The notes beneath the pieces were generated by a model that was given only the letters and a program-made list of their open reading frames with translations, did not search any database and was not told the origin of the DNA. From Phycisphaerales bacterium (GTDB lineage Bacteria; Planctomycetota; Phycisphaerae; Phycisphaerales; UBA1924), in NCBI GenBank assembly GCA_016742075.1, contig JACVCL010000001.1, forward strand, positions 124,001 through 188,000: a stretch of DNA of 64,000 nucleotides. Direction: 5' to 3'. Position numbers and translations under genes: made by a program. Positions within the stretch are counted from its first letter, which is position 1. Every line of letters begins with the position of its first letter. Of this stretch, positions 20,001 through 26,487 are shown in pieces.

Positions 20001-20939
20001 CGCGTGCAGGGCGGTTACACGGCTCAGGGAACGGGCGTGCTGACCAGCGTGGGCGTGCCGAACTTCTCGGTGAGCAGCCTCGACTTCTCGCTGCTCGTAC
20101 GGGCGCTCGAGGTGCAGGGCCGGCTCGAGGTGCTCAGCCGCCCGCAGGTGCTGGTGAACGACAACCAGAAGGCCCAGATCCAGGTCGGCGAGGAGATCCG
20201 CGTCGTCACCAACGTCGAACGGTTCGGCGGGCAGGGCAACACTCGGTCCGACGTCCAGCCGCGCCAGGTCGGTGTGATCCTCAATGTCACGCCGGCGATC
20301 AACGCCGACGGCTACGTCCGCATGGACATCGCCCCGGAGATCTCATCGGTCACGGCGCGCACCACCCAGGTGAGCTCCGACTTCGAGGCCCCGATCATCA
20401 GCCAGCGCAAGGCCGAGACCACGGTCACGGTGAAGGACGGCGAGACCATCGTGATCGGTGGCCTGATCCAGAACCAGGCCCAGACGCGAAAGTCCAAAGT
20501 TCCGATCCTCGGCGACATCCCGATCCTCGGCCTGCCCTTCAAGACCGAGAAGACCACCACAGCCAAGACCGAACTGCTCATCATTCTCACGCCGCGCGTG
20601 ATCCAGTCCGACCGCGATCTGCGAGACCTCAGCGAGGAAGAGATCGAGCGACTCACCGTGCCGCGCGACGTGAAAGACGCCCTCAAGAACAACGAATTCA
20701 TCGACTTCAGCAAGAGTCCGGGTGCTCCCGGCACGCCACGGCCCGATGAGCGTCCGCCCCGCCGCACCCCGAAGTGGCGCGACGTGACGCCCGCGTCCCC
20801 GACCGCCGCTCCGCCGGTCGAATCGCCCGACGCACCCGAGGAGCCCGACGGCCGGCGTTCCACGACCGATCCCTCCCCAACCCCGCCGCCCCCCCCTGGC
20901 GAGCCGCCGCGCACCATGCGCAACGGGGGCCGCCCGTGA
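11022..20939 (+). CDS. gspD: Giant type II secretin GspD with about 32 N-domain repeats
   Basis: Outer-membrane secretin, the exit channel of the T2SS, but about 3,305 residues long against 600-750 for usual GspD. A signal peptide ends near AQ at residue 27. A Pro/Ala-rich linker leads to N0 (about 66-150; RIRFAFKDAPLDQVVDFF). About 32 tandem secretin N1/N3-type repeats follow (about 163-2963). The secretin barrel domain is at about 2964-3195 (VLIQVMLAEVTL, LSRPQVLVNDNQKAQI, VKDGETIVIGGLI, KSKVPILGDIPILGLPF, TELLIILTPRVI). A Pro-rich tail of about 105 residues closes it. The ATG at 11022 has GGAAGGAG 7 bases upstream; an earlier in-frame start (10944) lacks this. There are no stops or frameshifts across 9.9 kb. 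Its stop overlaps the start of a lipoprotein gene. Confidence 0.95.
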   Translation: MRHHLVRQPTAAALLLAVGAASGLRAQEPSGPAPTPPTTAAAPAPPAEPGAEPARPAPPPATGPARIRFAFKDAPLDQVVDFFGRQAGLPVIRQAEAPAGSVTFISASEYELPEALRILNTILQTRGLMLRRDERFLYLQKLENMKAAPVPTFPKGQVPPEVTPDQIISAVLPLNNARAKSVAEQLGQLVAPYGAIVALPEQNAVIVTETAAQVRRLQTIIDSIDARPQFEEGVKLFPLRHIQAADALRSLRVLVAEKKTTVVIDKDGNRRTIAEDDMTGVRMEADPRTNSIVALGPEGRLRTIESLVRLLDVPDDGSGDSAPGGRDIAAFGVGAISAEDAASQLTRLFAQTPADRRPAISPVGPLQRVVVAGTVAQTRDAETLLKQLDPTAARITPGGVAGALPAVGVRTYRLAHARPEEISRTLRALASVPAGGVFAVPGVASRLTAEPGPGDTLVLTGPIAALERADELVAQLDKAAEKPDVQTSFVTLRHTRADRIQPVLSRLLAQRARALGPAAEQAVDVQSEPVTGRLIVTAPAAITGSAKELAAQLDEAAGELAKAREVRVVTLRHADAAEVQASLEGTINDPASPETPLVIRPDRAGNSLILRGTPAQVQQAETLAGSLDAAAAAAGRTLRTITVDTARTDAAALAQTLKRLLEQRGSGPIEIITIDELRKRQTKELPPAPAADPKPGAMRPAEPAPPEARRGVLLPARIRLIIGFVQTVATVVEPAAAKPAADAGVTIAVDPDTNTLTIVGSSRQADAVARLAETIQRELVAEPGKLRVVRLGGGSDPGQLAGILNAAFGQIGRRSAENPGGFSGRVGAVADPQGGALLVAANDADFATISQLITALVGPAQPSSLTVKIYPLSSISADRAAAAVRDLASASPRGEQARRFRPAPGQPLTVTITAPGQPDRTVTLDPASVRATPGPSASTLIVSAPAEALPLIDGFLAVLDQSPAAAGVAIRTYPLASAQASALAPTLQQAFDAARERAGADGRTRPRILADDRTNALLVTAGDADQAELARLLKQLDSADPGQARALAILPVQGGAAASAVSRIVEQAVIGNDPGRRSKVSVAADDAMNLLIVRAPEAELAQVKEVLKEVDRPGAAELPVRTVKLERADASQVAGALQRFFDDRARAGSRPGQRAQQRRVAVVGDRRSGSVLIAAGDADFDLVKGLIETFDQPRPGAAATLQFRVIPLANARVAEVADAVTSLAGELQWINAGGMGRDPGDGIADRITVRSDARSNSFVVMGQGESFTTIESIIRALDVPRPDQSKPAVRAFKVERADLAVVRRAVEAALGDPAKAQRFWEQPDPTLLRFESDPRTRSLIAIGPEQQMGAVADLIKTLEGQAAGGEIVVETLPLSFAEAARAAESLSRFFADRARLAGLDRPAVSVIGSRDGNALILTGPKDETLLAKDILARLDAPEASKDRAVEVLALKHADAQDASRALTLLFAPSGAQGDRRVTITPDVRTNAVIVSAPKAAIAQVQALLAQIDAPPAGVAVRLRSFGLKAGRADDVARTLREALELTDTATGRARAMQGNVRKFIAGDGGQPVQVRAQVTADRRSNTLLVSADEPSMKLVEQLIATLDEQPTVSETEYRVLGLRHAVASDISFTLRSLLERRARSGQANVPPASVSASSRDNTLLVAGTAEQIAEVEAILRQIDVPTKSNRSTEFIALRFADAAAVQEALSMFYGRFAFEAETPGARSVSIVADKATNSLVVSAGEDEWRGIRELLAKLDSEQYDASRQLTVIALQHADAASVARALQSAFEAPLRAEVDRRREDARQRGGRDGEPSLPAVLVQGQDVVSVSAEPITNSLIISASKRETERISAVARSLDKPDFADLPPPRLIALRAGKASDLARSVRAMYEADARTAPGRGAGVRGVVITGDDTTSTLIVRAPDEQFAQIKALADALQQQGDMARVSVRIITLRRQPAARVAATVQRAFAEAAKQNGEPLAVEADRRSNALVVASSQRLFEQIERVVRELEGTGDADGPQGALPQGLPNQGLFIIDLKNTSPEDARRVLESLGITREQPADRPGLVSEPVTVAALTSRRALAVLAAPADGRVIEDLVRSIDAEPVLAEQEVAVLPLKTAEASRVAAAMKAMLSPAQAQGQSKLAASLIEQVRRLRVRGDGTGPADKDPLVDLSVPVRVDAEPQTNSVVVTTSAANMPAMRELVSLLDRLPVGDAVVLRIFHLTNGSATRTAGVLRQLFAQGEAIRRSPSSRAVTEPTTETGRALGGEVAVAVDDRTNAIIVTGREESVALAEVLVRQLDSDEVANWIEPRVLPLRHADAVKLAATLNQVLVQGLGNTPEAAALQAQVGRIRVMKSGGEGQKDRAIEANLFAPMTRLQIIAERQLNALIILGSPANAAVVEELVRMLDVEAANRADAVRVYPLKFAAADRVAVLLESLFREQARRETLRPEDEVIVRPDPRTNTLVIATSARSFAVVEGLLKNLDREGMVPTVGLHLVPVGNNDARQLAPKIERLMRDRIAATAGSALASRDIVSVQADEATNSLIVAASDENLALVKDLVDTLSRGDRAAGQQMEVFSLRSAKAVDLIPILSELYVNEVNRTRGQGTLRVRADERLNAVVATGTEPDLARIRELIERLDGGAVASVGEIRIVPLKSSNALEMVNLLDNVLSGRPLGGRGPASRQSAMLRFVRSQAADRLGREKGGEATETEVSAAIREQVTLTPDLRTNSVIVSAPPAMMVLIDSLIADLEASAAGNRQIAVFNLENADAQNMAEILKELFNLRQQGNLFVLVPSGGARRQEPGAAPAAEGAAPPPPAPASAGAPTAFGDMSLSVVPDERQQLSITVDARTNSLLVSGTPQYLKLVEDVVKKLDSQRGTERQQLTYELKNARVDEVASALKTFIQQEQDQIARTLGPDRAGALQRRLEQEISVVGVPGSRRLILSTSPRYMEKVLGLVKELDRAPAQVLIQVMLAEVTLDTEGTWGVDFRAGPAGSRRVQGGYTAQGTGVLTSVGVPNFSVSSLDFSLLVRALEVQGRLEVLSRPQVLVNDNQKAQIQVGEEIRVVTNVERFGGQGNTRSDVQPRQVGVILNVTPAINADGYVRMDIAPEISSVTARTTQVSSDFEAPIISQRKAETTVTVKDGETIVIGGLIQNQAQTRKSKVPILGDIPILGLPFKTEKTTTAKTELLIILTPRVIQSDRDLRDLSEEEIERLTVPRDVKDALKNNEFIDFSKSPGAPGTPRPDERPPRRTPKWRDVTPASPTAAPPVESPDAPEEPDGRRSTTDPSPTPPPPPGEPPRTMRNGGRP
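11508..19910 (+). repeat. Array of about 32 secretin N-domain repeats inside gspD
   Basis: Protein-level tandem repeat with a mean period of about 88 residues. Each unit begins with a strand and helix such as 'VRTYPLASAQASALAPTLQQ' and ends with a strand of the type D-x-R-T-N-S-L-x-V-x-(A/G), then a helix ending in 'LLxxLD'. I counted 32 of these second-strand motifs by eye, for example DPRTNSIVALG, DDRTNALLVTAG, DARSNSFVVMG, DKATNSLVVSAG, DPRTNTLVIAT and DARTNSLLVSG. Several units carry long loop insertions, notably those near 13,030-13,250, 17,400-17,530, 19,030-19,160 and 19,380-19,500. The units differ clearly from each other, so this is an old, diverged expansion rather than a recent DNA duplication. 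Confidence 0.88.
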
Positions 20940-21484
20940 AACCCCGGCCGCGCTGGGCGCCTCGCGTGGCCGCGTGGCCGGCCGTCACAGCTCTGCTCGT
21001 GATAACCGGGTGCGTGGCCGACGGCCCGCAGCCATCCGATCGGCCCGAGCCCCGCCGCCCGCCCCCTCAGCCCGAGGGCGTCGCGGTCCGCAAGCTGGTC
21101 ATGTCGGCCGATCCGTTCCCGATCGACTCCGACGGCAACGGCTTCGCCGACACCTTCAACGTCTCGGTGTACCTCTTCGCCGAAGAACGCGAGTACCCGC
21201 TCCCGCTGTACAAGGACGGCGCCTTCGAGTTCGTGCTCACCGACGAGCGCGGCCAGGTGATCGCCGAGTGGACCATCGACAAGGACCGGGCCGATCGCTC
21301 GCGTGTCCAGACGTTGCCCGGCCCGGGCTACGTATTCACCCTCAATCTGCTCGATGTCGCCGACGACAAGCTGTCGACGCGGCGCGGGTCGCTCTCGTGC
21401 GAGTTCGTGCCCTTCCCGTCCGGTCCGACGGTCCGTTCACGCGGACAAACCACCCTCATGCTGGGCCGCACGGGCGGGCGATGA
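20936..21484 (+). CDS. Lipoprotein of the T2SS operon, candidate secretin pilotin
   Basis: Predicted lipoprotein of 182 residues. A basic N-terminus and hydrophobic stretch end in the lipobox ITGC (Cys about residue 26). A Pro-rich linker is followed by a compact domain starting KLVMSADPFPIDSDGNGFAD, in which DSDGNGFAD matches a Ca-binding loop, and the rest looks beta-rich (VSVYLFAEE, FEFVLTDERG). The GTG start lies inside the gspD stop (GTGA), so it is translationally coupled to the secretin. Outer-membrane pilotins of secretins are lipoproteins, so that role is possible, but the sequence does not resemble a pilotin family I know. It ends the operon. Confidence 0.8.
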   Translation: MKPRPRWAPRVAAWPAVTALLVITGCVADGPQPSDRPEPRRPPPQPEGVAVRKLVMSADPFPIDSDGNGFADTFNVSVYLFAEEREYPLPLYKDGAFEFVLTDERGQVIAEWTIDKDRADRSRVQTLPGPGYVFTLNLLDVADDKLSTRRGSLSCEFVPFPSGPTVRSRGQTTLMLGRTGGR

Positions 21485-21608
21485 TGCCCCGCCGACGACC
21501 CGGACGATCACACAGCGTGGCGCCGCGTCGATCCGGCGGCGTGTTCTCTGATCGGCCGGTGCGGACGTGGGCAGGCCGTCCGCCTGCTCTGATGAAAGGG
21601 CCGTGGGC

Positions 21609-22805
21609 ATGGGTGCAAGTCCCGATGTGATCGTTGTGGGACTGGGAGCCGTCGGCTCGTCCGCGCTTCTGGCACTGGCCCGACGCGGCGCCCGATGCAT
21701 CGGCTTCGATCGGTACGCGCCGCCGCACGAGCTCGGATCATCCCACGGCCGCTCGCGGCTCATCCGACTCTGCTACTTCGAACACCCCGACTATGTCCCG
21801 CTGCTCCGCTCATCGTACGCCCTGTGGGACCGGCTCCAGGCCGAGTGGCCCGAGCCCATCATCCGCATCACCGGCGGCGTCTACCTCGGCGCACGCGACG
21901 ACCCGTTCATCGCCGGCTCTCTGGCCACGGCCAACACCCATGGCCTAGCGCACGAGCTGCTTTCCCACGATGGCCTCGCCGATCGGTTCCCGCAGTTCCG
22001 CACCGAGCCGGGCGAGGTGGGCTTCTTCGAGCCCACCGCGGGTGTGCTGTTTCCCGAATCGGCGGTTCGCGCTTCGCTTGCGCAAGCCGAGTCGCTCGGC
22101 GCCCAAGTGCTGATCAACGAGCCCGTCCGGTCGTGGGTGGCTTCTCGCGATGGCGTCACCGTGCACACCGACACGCGGACTGTTCACGCCTCGGCCATGA
22201 TCCTGTGCACCGGGCCGTGGATCCGATCGCTGGCGCCGATGCTCGCTCCAGCCCTCACCGTCACGCGGCAGGTGCTCGCGTGGTTCAGGCCGGCCGACGA
22301 TCGACACCTGCACGCACCGCAGATGCCCGCCTGGGCGGTTGGCATCGCCGACGGCTCGGTCTTCTACGGGTTTCCGATGTTCTCAACCCCCGCAGGCCAT
22401 CCCCCGCTCGGGGGTCCCGGCTTCAAGATCGCGCTGCACAAGCCCGGCGCGACGACTGACCCCGATCACGTTGACCGCCGGGTGCACGCGCATGAGCTCG
22501 CTTCGCTCGCCGCCTTCCTCCGGCGACGGATCCCCGACGCCTGCCGGCCCGATGGCGAGTCGGTGGCCGCAACCGTCTGCCTGTACACCAGCACCCCGGA
22601 CCATCACTTTCTGATCGACACCCACCCCGACCATCGAAATGTCGTCCTGATCTCAGCCTGTTCCGGGCACGGCTTCAAGCTCTCTTCGGCCACCGGGCAG
22701 GCCGCGGCCGATCTGGCGACCGACGGGACCACCGGCCTGCCGATCGGTTTTCTTCGCCGGCGCTGGGGCGTGCCAGAGGTGCGGAAACCCGGAGCCGAAC
22801 GTTGA
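21609..22805 (+). CDS. FAD-dependent N-methyl amino-acid oxidase (sarcosine/N-methyltryptophan oxidase family)
   Basis: Monomeric sarcosine oxidase-like flavoenzyme of 398 residues. The N-terminal GLGAVGSS dinucleotide loop and the SHGRSRLIRLCYFEHPDYVPLL segment match the MSOX/SolA/PIPOX family. The late VCLYTSTPDHHFLID stretch holds the Cys to which FAD is covalently bound in this family, and SGHGFKLSS follows. It probably oxidises an N-methylated or cyclic amino acid with oxygen; the substrate cannot be told from sequence. I chose the ATG at 21609, with AAAGGG about 8 bases upstream. It is monocistronic-looking, with the dehydrogenase gene 57 bases downstream on the same strand. Confidence 0.85.
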   Translation: MGASPDVIVVGLGAVGSSALLALARRGARCIGFDRYAPPHELGSSHGRSRLIRLCYFEHPDYVPLLRSSYALWDRLQAEWPEPIIRITGGVYLGARDDPFIAGSLATANTHGLAHELLSHDGLADRFPQFRTEPGEVGFFEPTAGVLFPESAVRASLAQAESLGAQVLINEPVRSWVASRDGVTVHTDTRTVHASAMILCTGPWIRSLAPMLAPALTVTRQVLAWFRPADDRHLHAPQMPAWAVGIADGSVFYGFPMFSTPAGHPPLGGPGFKIALHKPGATTDPDHVDRRVHAHELASLAAFLRRRIPDACRPDGESVAATVCLYTSTPDHHFLIDTHPDHRNVVLISACSGHGFKLSSATGQAAADLATDGTTGLPIGFLRRRWGVPEVRKPGAER

Positions 22806-22862
22806 CCGGCGTTTGCCCGTCCGCGTAGCCTGCCGCCCGGGCTGGGGGCCAGGAGCCGCCCC

Positions 22863-23909
22863 GTGCCCACTCGAGCCTTTGCCGCGCAGTCCGCCTCTTC
22901 ACCACTGGCGCCGATGTCCATCGACCGCCGATCGCCTCTGGCATCGGACGTCGAGATCGACATCCTGTTCTGCGGGGTGTGCCACAGCGATCTGCACTTC
23001 GCCCGCAACGAGTGGGGTTTCACGCAGTTCCCCGTCGTGCCGGGGCATGAAATACTCGGCCGGGTCACGCGCGTCGGCTCGGGGGTCACGAGGTTCAAAC
23101 CCGGCGATCTCGCGGCGGTCGGGTGCCTGGTCGACTCCTGCCGGACGTGCGCGTCGTGCAAGGCCGGTATGGAGCAGTTCTGCACCGGCGGCCCCGTCTT
23201 CTCGTACAACGGCCCCGACAAGCACTCGGGGGGCATGACGTACGGCGGTTACTCCGAGAAGATCGTCTGCGACGAGGCGTTCACGCTCAGGGTGCCGTCG
23301 AACCTCGATCCGGCCAGGGCGGCACCGCTCCTGTGCGCGGGCATCACCACCTACTCGCCGCTCCGGCACTGGGGCGTGGGCCCCGGCAAGAAGGTGGGCA
23401 TCGTCGGTCTCGGCGGGCTCGGCCACATGGGCGTGAAGTTCGCCCGGGCGCTCGGCGCCCACACGGTTCTGTTCACCACCTCGGAGAGCAAAGCGGCCGA
23501 CGGACGCCGGCTCGGGGCCGACGAGGTGGTGATCTCGAAGGATGCGGCCGCGCTCGCCCGGCACGCCGGCAGCTTCGACATGCTGCTCGACACGGTCTCG
23601 GCCGATCATGACGTGAACGCCTACCTCTCGCTCGTGAAACTCGACGGGACCATGGTGATGGTGGGCGTGCCTCCGAAGCCGCAGCCGGTGGCCGTGTTCA
23701 GCCTGCTCATGCCGCGGAAAAATCTCGCCGGGTCGCTCATCGGAGGGATCGCGGAAACCCAGGAGATGCTCGACTTCTGCGGCCGTCACGGCGTGATGTG
23801 CGACATCGAGCTCATCCGCATGCAGCAGATCAACGAGGCCTACGAGCGGATGCTGCGGAGCGACGTGAAGTACCGGTTCGTGATCGACATGGCGTCGCTC
23901 AAGGGCTGA
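22863..23909 (+). CDS. Zinc-dependent alcohol dehydrogenase, cinnamyl-alcohol dehydrogenase type
   Basis: Medium-chain NADP-linked alcohol/aldehyde dehydrogenase of the CAD/YahK group, 348 residues. Catalytic zinc ligands are in CGVCHSDLH and PGHE. The structural zinc site is in CRTCASCKAGMEQFC. The nucleotide-binding loop is GLGGLGHMGVK. GGMTYGGYSEKI and the C-terminal DVKYRFVIDM are characteristic of the group, which reduces a broad range of aldehydes. The start is a GTG with AGGAG about 9 bases upstream. Its 3' end converges on mlaE. Confidence 0.92.
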   Translation: MPTRAFAAQSASSPLAPMSIDRRSPLASDVEIDILFCGVCHSDLHFARNEWGFTQFPVVPGHEILGRVTRVGSGVTRFKPGDLAAVGCLVDSCRTCASCKAGMEQFCTGGPVFSYNGPDKHSGGMTYGGYSEKIVCDEAFTLRVPSNLDPARAAPLLCAGITTYSPLRHWGVGPGKKVGIVGLGGLGHMGVKFARALGAHTVLFTTSESKAADGRRLGADEVVISKDAAALARHAGSFDMLLDTVSADHDVNAYLSLVKLDGTMVMVGVPPKPQPVAVFSLLMPRKNLAGSLIGGIAETQEMLDFCGRHGVMCDIELIRMQQINEAYERMLRSDVKYRFVIDMASLKG

Positions 23910-23955
23910 TCAGCCCCCCAGCACCATTCCTACCACCGCCGCCGCACGCCGCCGC

Positions 23956-24786
23956 TCAGAAGAACCTCACGGCGTAGAAGACGCCGGTGAAGATCAGGTC
24001 GGCGATCACGACCGCGACCACGCACTGCACCACCGTGTCGGTGGTCGCCTTGCCCACTCCGGCCGCCCCGCCGGTCACCTTCAAGCCGTTCCCGCATGCC
24101 ACGAGGCCGATGAGCGCACCGAAGACGGCCGCCTTCGCCAGGCCGCTGAGGAAGTCGGCGTTGCCCACCTGGTTCATGGTGTTGTTGTAGTACGTCGTCC
24201 AGCTGATCCCCAGCACGAGCTTGCTCATCAGCGCCGCCGAGAAAACCGCCACGAGGTTTGAGACCACCGCCAAGCACACCATGCTGATCACGGTGGCGAT
24301 CACCCTCGGCACCACGAGGAACCGGACCGGGTTCAGCGCGTGGGCCTCCAGCGCTTCGATCTCCTCCCCCACCACCATCGTGCCGATTTCCGCCGCGATC
24401 GACGCGCCGGCGAACCCGATGAGCACGATCGCCGCGACGAGCGGCCCAAGCTCTCGCAGCACCGCCACGCCGACGATGTTCGGCACGAGCTCGACCTGCC
24501 CCAGCCGGTCCAGCGGCGGGGCCATCTGGAACCCCAGAATGAACCCGATGGCCCCCGACACCAGCGAAACGATGAACACCGACTGAACCCCGATCCGCAC
24601 GATCTGGGCCACGATCGCCGGCCGGCCGAGCCTGACCTTCCGGCGTGTAAACCTCCGCGACACCCACGTCAGCATCTGGACCAGCAGATGCCACAGCGAC
24701 CCGATGTGGTCCAGCACGCCGATCATGCGCCCGCCCAGCCCGATCAGGGGCGCCAGCAGACCGGATGGCGGGGTGGGGTCGGACAT
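23956..24786 (-). CDS. mlaE: MlaE-family ABC transporter permease
   Basis: Inner-membrane permease of the MlaE/TtgY family, which moves phospholipids or other lipids between membranes together with an MlaF-type ATPase and an MCE protein. The 276-residue product has the family's membrane segments and signature stretches: VSGAIGFILGFQ, VLRELGPLVAAIVLIGFAGASIAAEIG and EALEAHALNPVRFLVVPRV. No mlaF, mlaD or MCE gene is adjacent; the next gene downstream is convergent. It is the last gene of a minus-strand cluster with a STAS protein, an RsbW-like kinase and a lipoprotein. In Mla systems the STAS protein MlaB binds the ATPase, so the STAS gene could serve that role. Confidence 0.9.
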   Translation of the reverse strand: MSDPTPPSGLLAPLIGLGGRMIGVLDHIGSLWHLLVQMLTWVSRRFTRRKVRLGRPAIVAQIVRIGVQSVFIVSLVSGAIGFILGFQMAPPLDRLGQVELVPNIVGVAVLRELGPLVAAIVLIGFAGASIAAEIGTMVVGEEIEALEAHALNPVRFLVVPRVIATVISMVCLAVVSNLVAVFSAALMSKLVLGISWTTYYNNTMNQVGNADFLSGLAKAAVFGALIGLVACGNGLKVTGGAAGVGKATTDTVVQCVVAVVIADLIFTGVFYAVRFF

Positions 24787-24880
24787 CGATTCGCATCATA
24801 CCGGCGGCCGACCAGCGGCCACCTCGGGCCGCCGACCCTCGCACGCCGGCCACGCTGACCGCGACCAACGGACGGTTCAG

Positions 24881-25210
24881 TCAGATGGCCTGGGCCTGAT
24901 TCAGATCCGCGGCGAGGGTAAACACCCGGTCGAGCCGGGCGATCTCGAAGATCGAGCGGACCTTGGGCTGAAGGCCGGAAAGCACCAGCTTGGTCGACTG
25001 GCGGCGGGCAATCTGCATGGCCTCCACGAGCGTGGCCACACCCGAGCTGTCCATGTAGGGAACGTTGGCCAAATCGACGATCAGCCGAGGTGGGCGAGAC
25101 TCCAGCGACTTTTTGAGCCACTGCTGGAAGTCCCGGGAGCACGAGAGGTCGATGTCGCCGGTCGGGCTCACCACCACCGCGTTGTCCAGCTTTTCGACCT
25201 TCAACTCCAT
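24881..25210 (-). CDS. STAS-domain anti-sigma factor antagonist
   Basis: Single STAS domain of 109 residues, of the SpoIIAA/RsbV type. The conserved phosphorylation loop is YMDSSGVATL, with the target Ser present, after LIVDLANVP. It begins 5 bases after the stop of the RsbW-like kinase gene, so the two are almost certainly a partner-switching pair. I chose the ATG at 25210 with AAAGG upstream; a TTG at 25219 would overlap the kinase stop. mlaE follows 94 bases downstream. An MlaB-like role with the permease is an alternative, but the adjacent kinase and the intact Ser favour partner switching. Confidence 0.88.
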   Translation of the reverse strand: MELKVEKLDNAVVVSPTGDIDLSCSRDFQQWLKKSLESRPPRLIVDLANVPYMDSSGVATLVEAMQIARRQSTKLVLSGLQPKVRSIFEIARLDRVFTLAADLNQAQAI

Positions 25211-25215
25211 GCGGT

Positions 25216-25875
25216 TCAACCTTTGCGGTCAGGGGACGCGTTCGGCGCGTGCGGTGGGGCGTGCGGACCCTCCGATCCCGGGCGGGATGGATCGGACGCC
25301 GCGGCCGCGTTGTTGAGCAGTTTCGCCATCACCAGGCGCATCCCCCCTTCGGCACGCTTCTCGAACCGGGCGTGGTCCATCACCTGCCGGATAATAAAGA
25401 CTCCGAGGCCGCCCGGCCGGATGTCCTCGAGAGCCCGGCCCTTGATCGACTCGGGATCAACCTGCCTCGCCTGATCGTCGATCACGATGCGCACCCCCGC
25501 CGGCTCCTCATCGGGCCTGAGCGAGAGTCCGACGCCCCCGGGACCCGACCCGCCTCGGAGGGCCGCCGCCTCGGCCGCGGCCACCGGCCAGATACTCACC
25601 CAGATGCGCCCGTCGGCTCGCTTGTCATACCCATGGCGGATCACGTTGCACAGTGCCTCATCCACCGCCAGGGCGATCTGGCCGCACGCGCCGTCGTCGA
25701 AGCCGAACCGCTTGCATACCGCCGACACCAGCTCCCGCGCACCGCTCAGGTACCGGGCCTGGCTGAGCATCTCGATCCGCAGGTGGGGCGGAGTGGCGGG
25801 GATCGCGGCGAGGGCGCCGCCCGTCTGGGGCCCCGCGGCGGTGTTCGGCATGGACGCGACCGGAGGTTGACTCAT
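25216..25875 (-). CDS. RsbW-like serine kinase/anti-sigma factor
   Basis: GHKL ATPase of the HATPase_c_2 type, 219 residues. The N box is ALAVDEALCNVIRHGY, the G1-like box is VIDDQARQVDPESI, and the Gly-rich lid is RPGGLGVFIIRQVMD, ending with GGMRLVMAK. Such proteins bind a sigma factor or output protein and phosphorylate a STAS partner, here the next gene. A low-complexity tail rich in Ala and Pro closes the protein, and about 15 extra residues (AAALRGGSGPGGV) interrupt the middle. The ATG at 25875 overlaps the stop of the upstream lipoprotein gene. No sigma factor gene lies nearby. Confidence 0.85.
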   Translation of the reverse strand: MSQPPVASMPNTAAGPQTGGALAAIPATPPHLRIEMLSQARYLSGARELVSAVCKRFGFDDGACGQIALAVDEALCNVIRHGYDKRADGRIWVSIWPVAAAEAAALRGGSGPGGVGLSLRPDEEPAGVRIVIDDQARQVDPESIKGRALEDIRPGGLGVFIIRQVMDHARFEKRAEGGMRLVMAKLLNNAAAASDPSRPGSEGPHAPPHAPNASPDRKG

Positions 25876-26384
25876 CCGCGGAGGGCTCGGGAAGGACTTG
25901 GATCGGCCTCGGGCATGGGATTAACCGTCTGCGGTTTCTTCGGCGATCCGACACCGGAACCGGCAGAACCCCGGAAGGTCCCCGGCTCTGACCGACCGGA
26001 GGGCCGGCCCTCAGCGCTCCCGTCCCCTTTGTCGGGTCCGGAACCCGACCGTTCGCGGGCCCAACGGCGCCACCGCTCGATGGCCAGGGCTCTTTCGTCA
26101 TCGGGGGCTGCAAAGTCGTAGCCGTGGGTCTGGCCGGTGCGCTCGGTGAGGGTCCCGATGGCCAGCATCCGGATGGCCGGGTCGGAACTCCCGAGCAGCG
26201 AGATCAGGTGATCGATGTCGCCGGGATCCCGCGACTGCAGGGCCCGCGCCATGAACATCGTCCGCTCGGTGGGATCGATGGAGCGGGCGTCGGCGCGTCG
26301 CTCCGGCGCCGAACAGCCCGGCGCTGCAAAGAGCCCCGCCGCGAGGGCGGCCAACGCCACAGTCTCGGCCCTTGAACCCATCAT
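25872..26384 (-). CDS. Lipoprotein with a HEAT-like repeat, first gene of the RsbW-STAS cluster
   Basis: Predicted lipoprotein of 170 residues: a hydrophobic signal ends in the lipobox APGC near residue 24. The middle has one HEAT/armadillo-like helical pair ([20 protein letters not shown]). The C-terminal 60 residues are Gly/Ser/Pro-rich and probably disordered. The stop overlaps the kinase start as ATGA. Its function is unknown; its place upstream of a partner-switching pair may mean an envelope sensor, but nothing in the sequence proves it. It is divergent from guaA. Confidence 0.7.
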   Translation of the reverse strand: MMGSRAETVALAALAAGLFAAPGCSAPERRADARSIDPTERTMFMARALQSRDPGDIDHLISLLGSSDPAIRMLAIGTLTERTGQTHGYDFAAPDDERALAIERWRRWARERSGSGPDKGDGSAEGRPSGRSEPGTFRGSAGSGVGSPKKPQTVNPMPEADPSPSRALRG

Positions 26385-26487
26385 CCGAAAGTGTAGCGGC
26401 CGTTTCGGCCGGTGCGACTATGATCCCGGTCCCGTCCTCGCCACCGGGGCGGAGGCCCAGATCTCCGAGCGAAGGAGCCCGTGCCGA

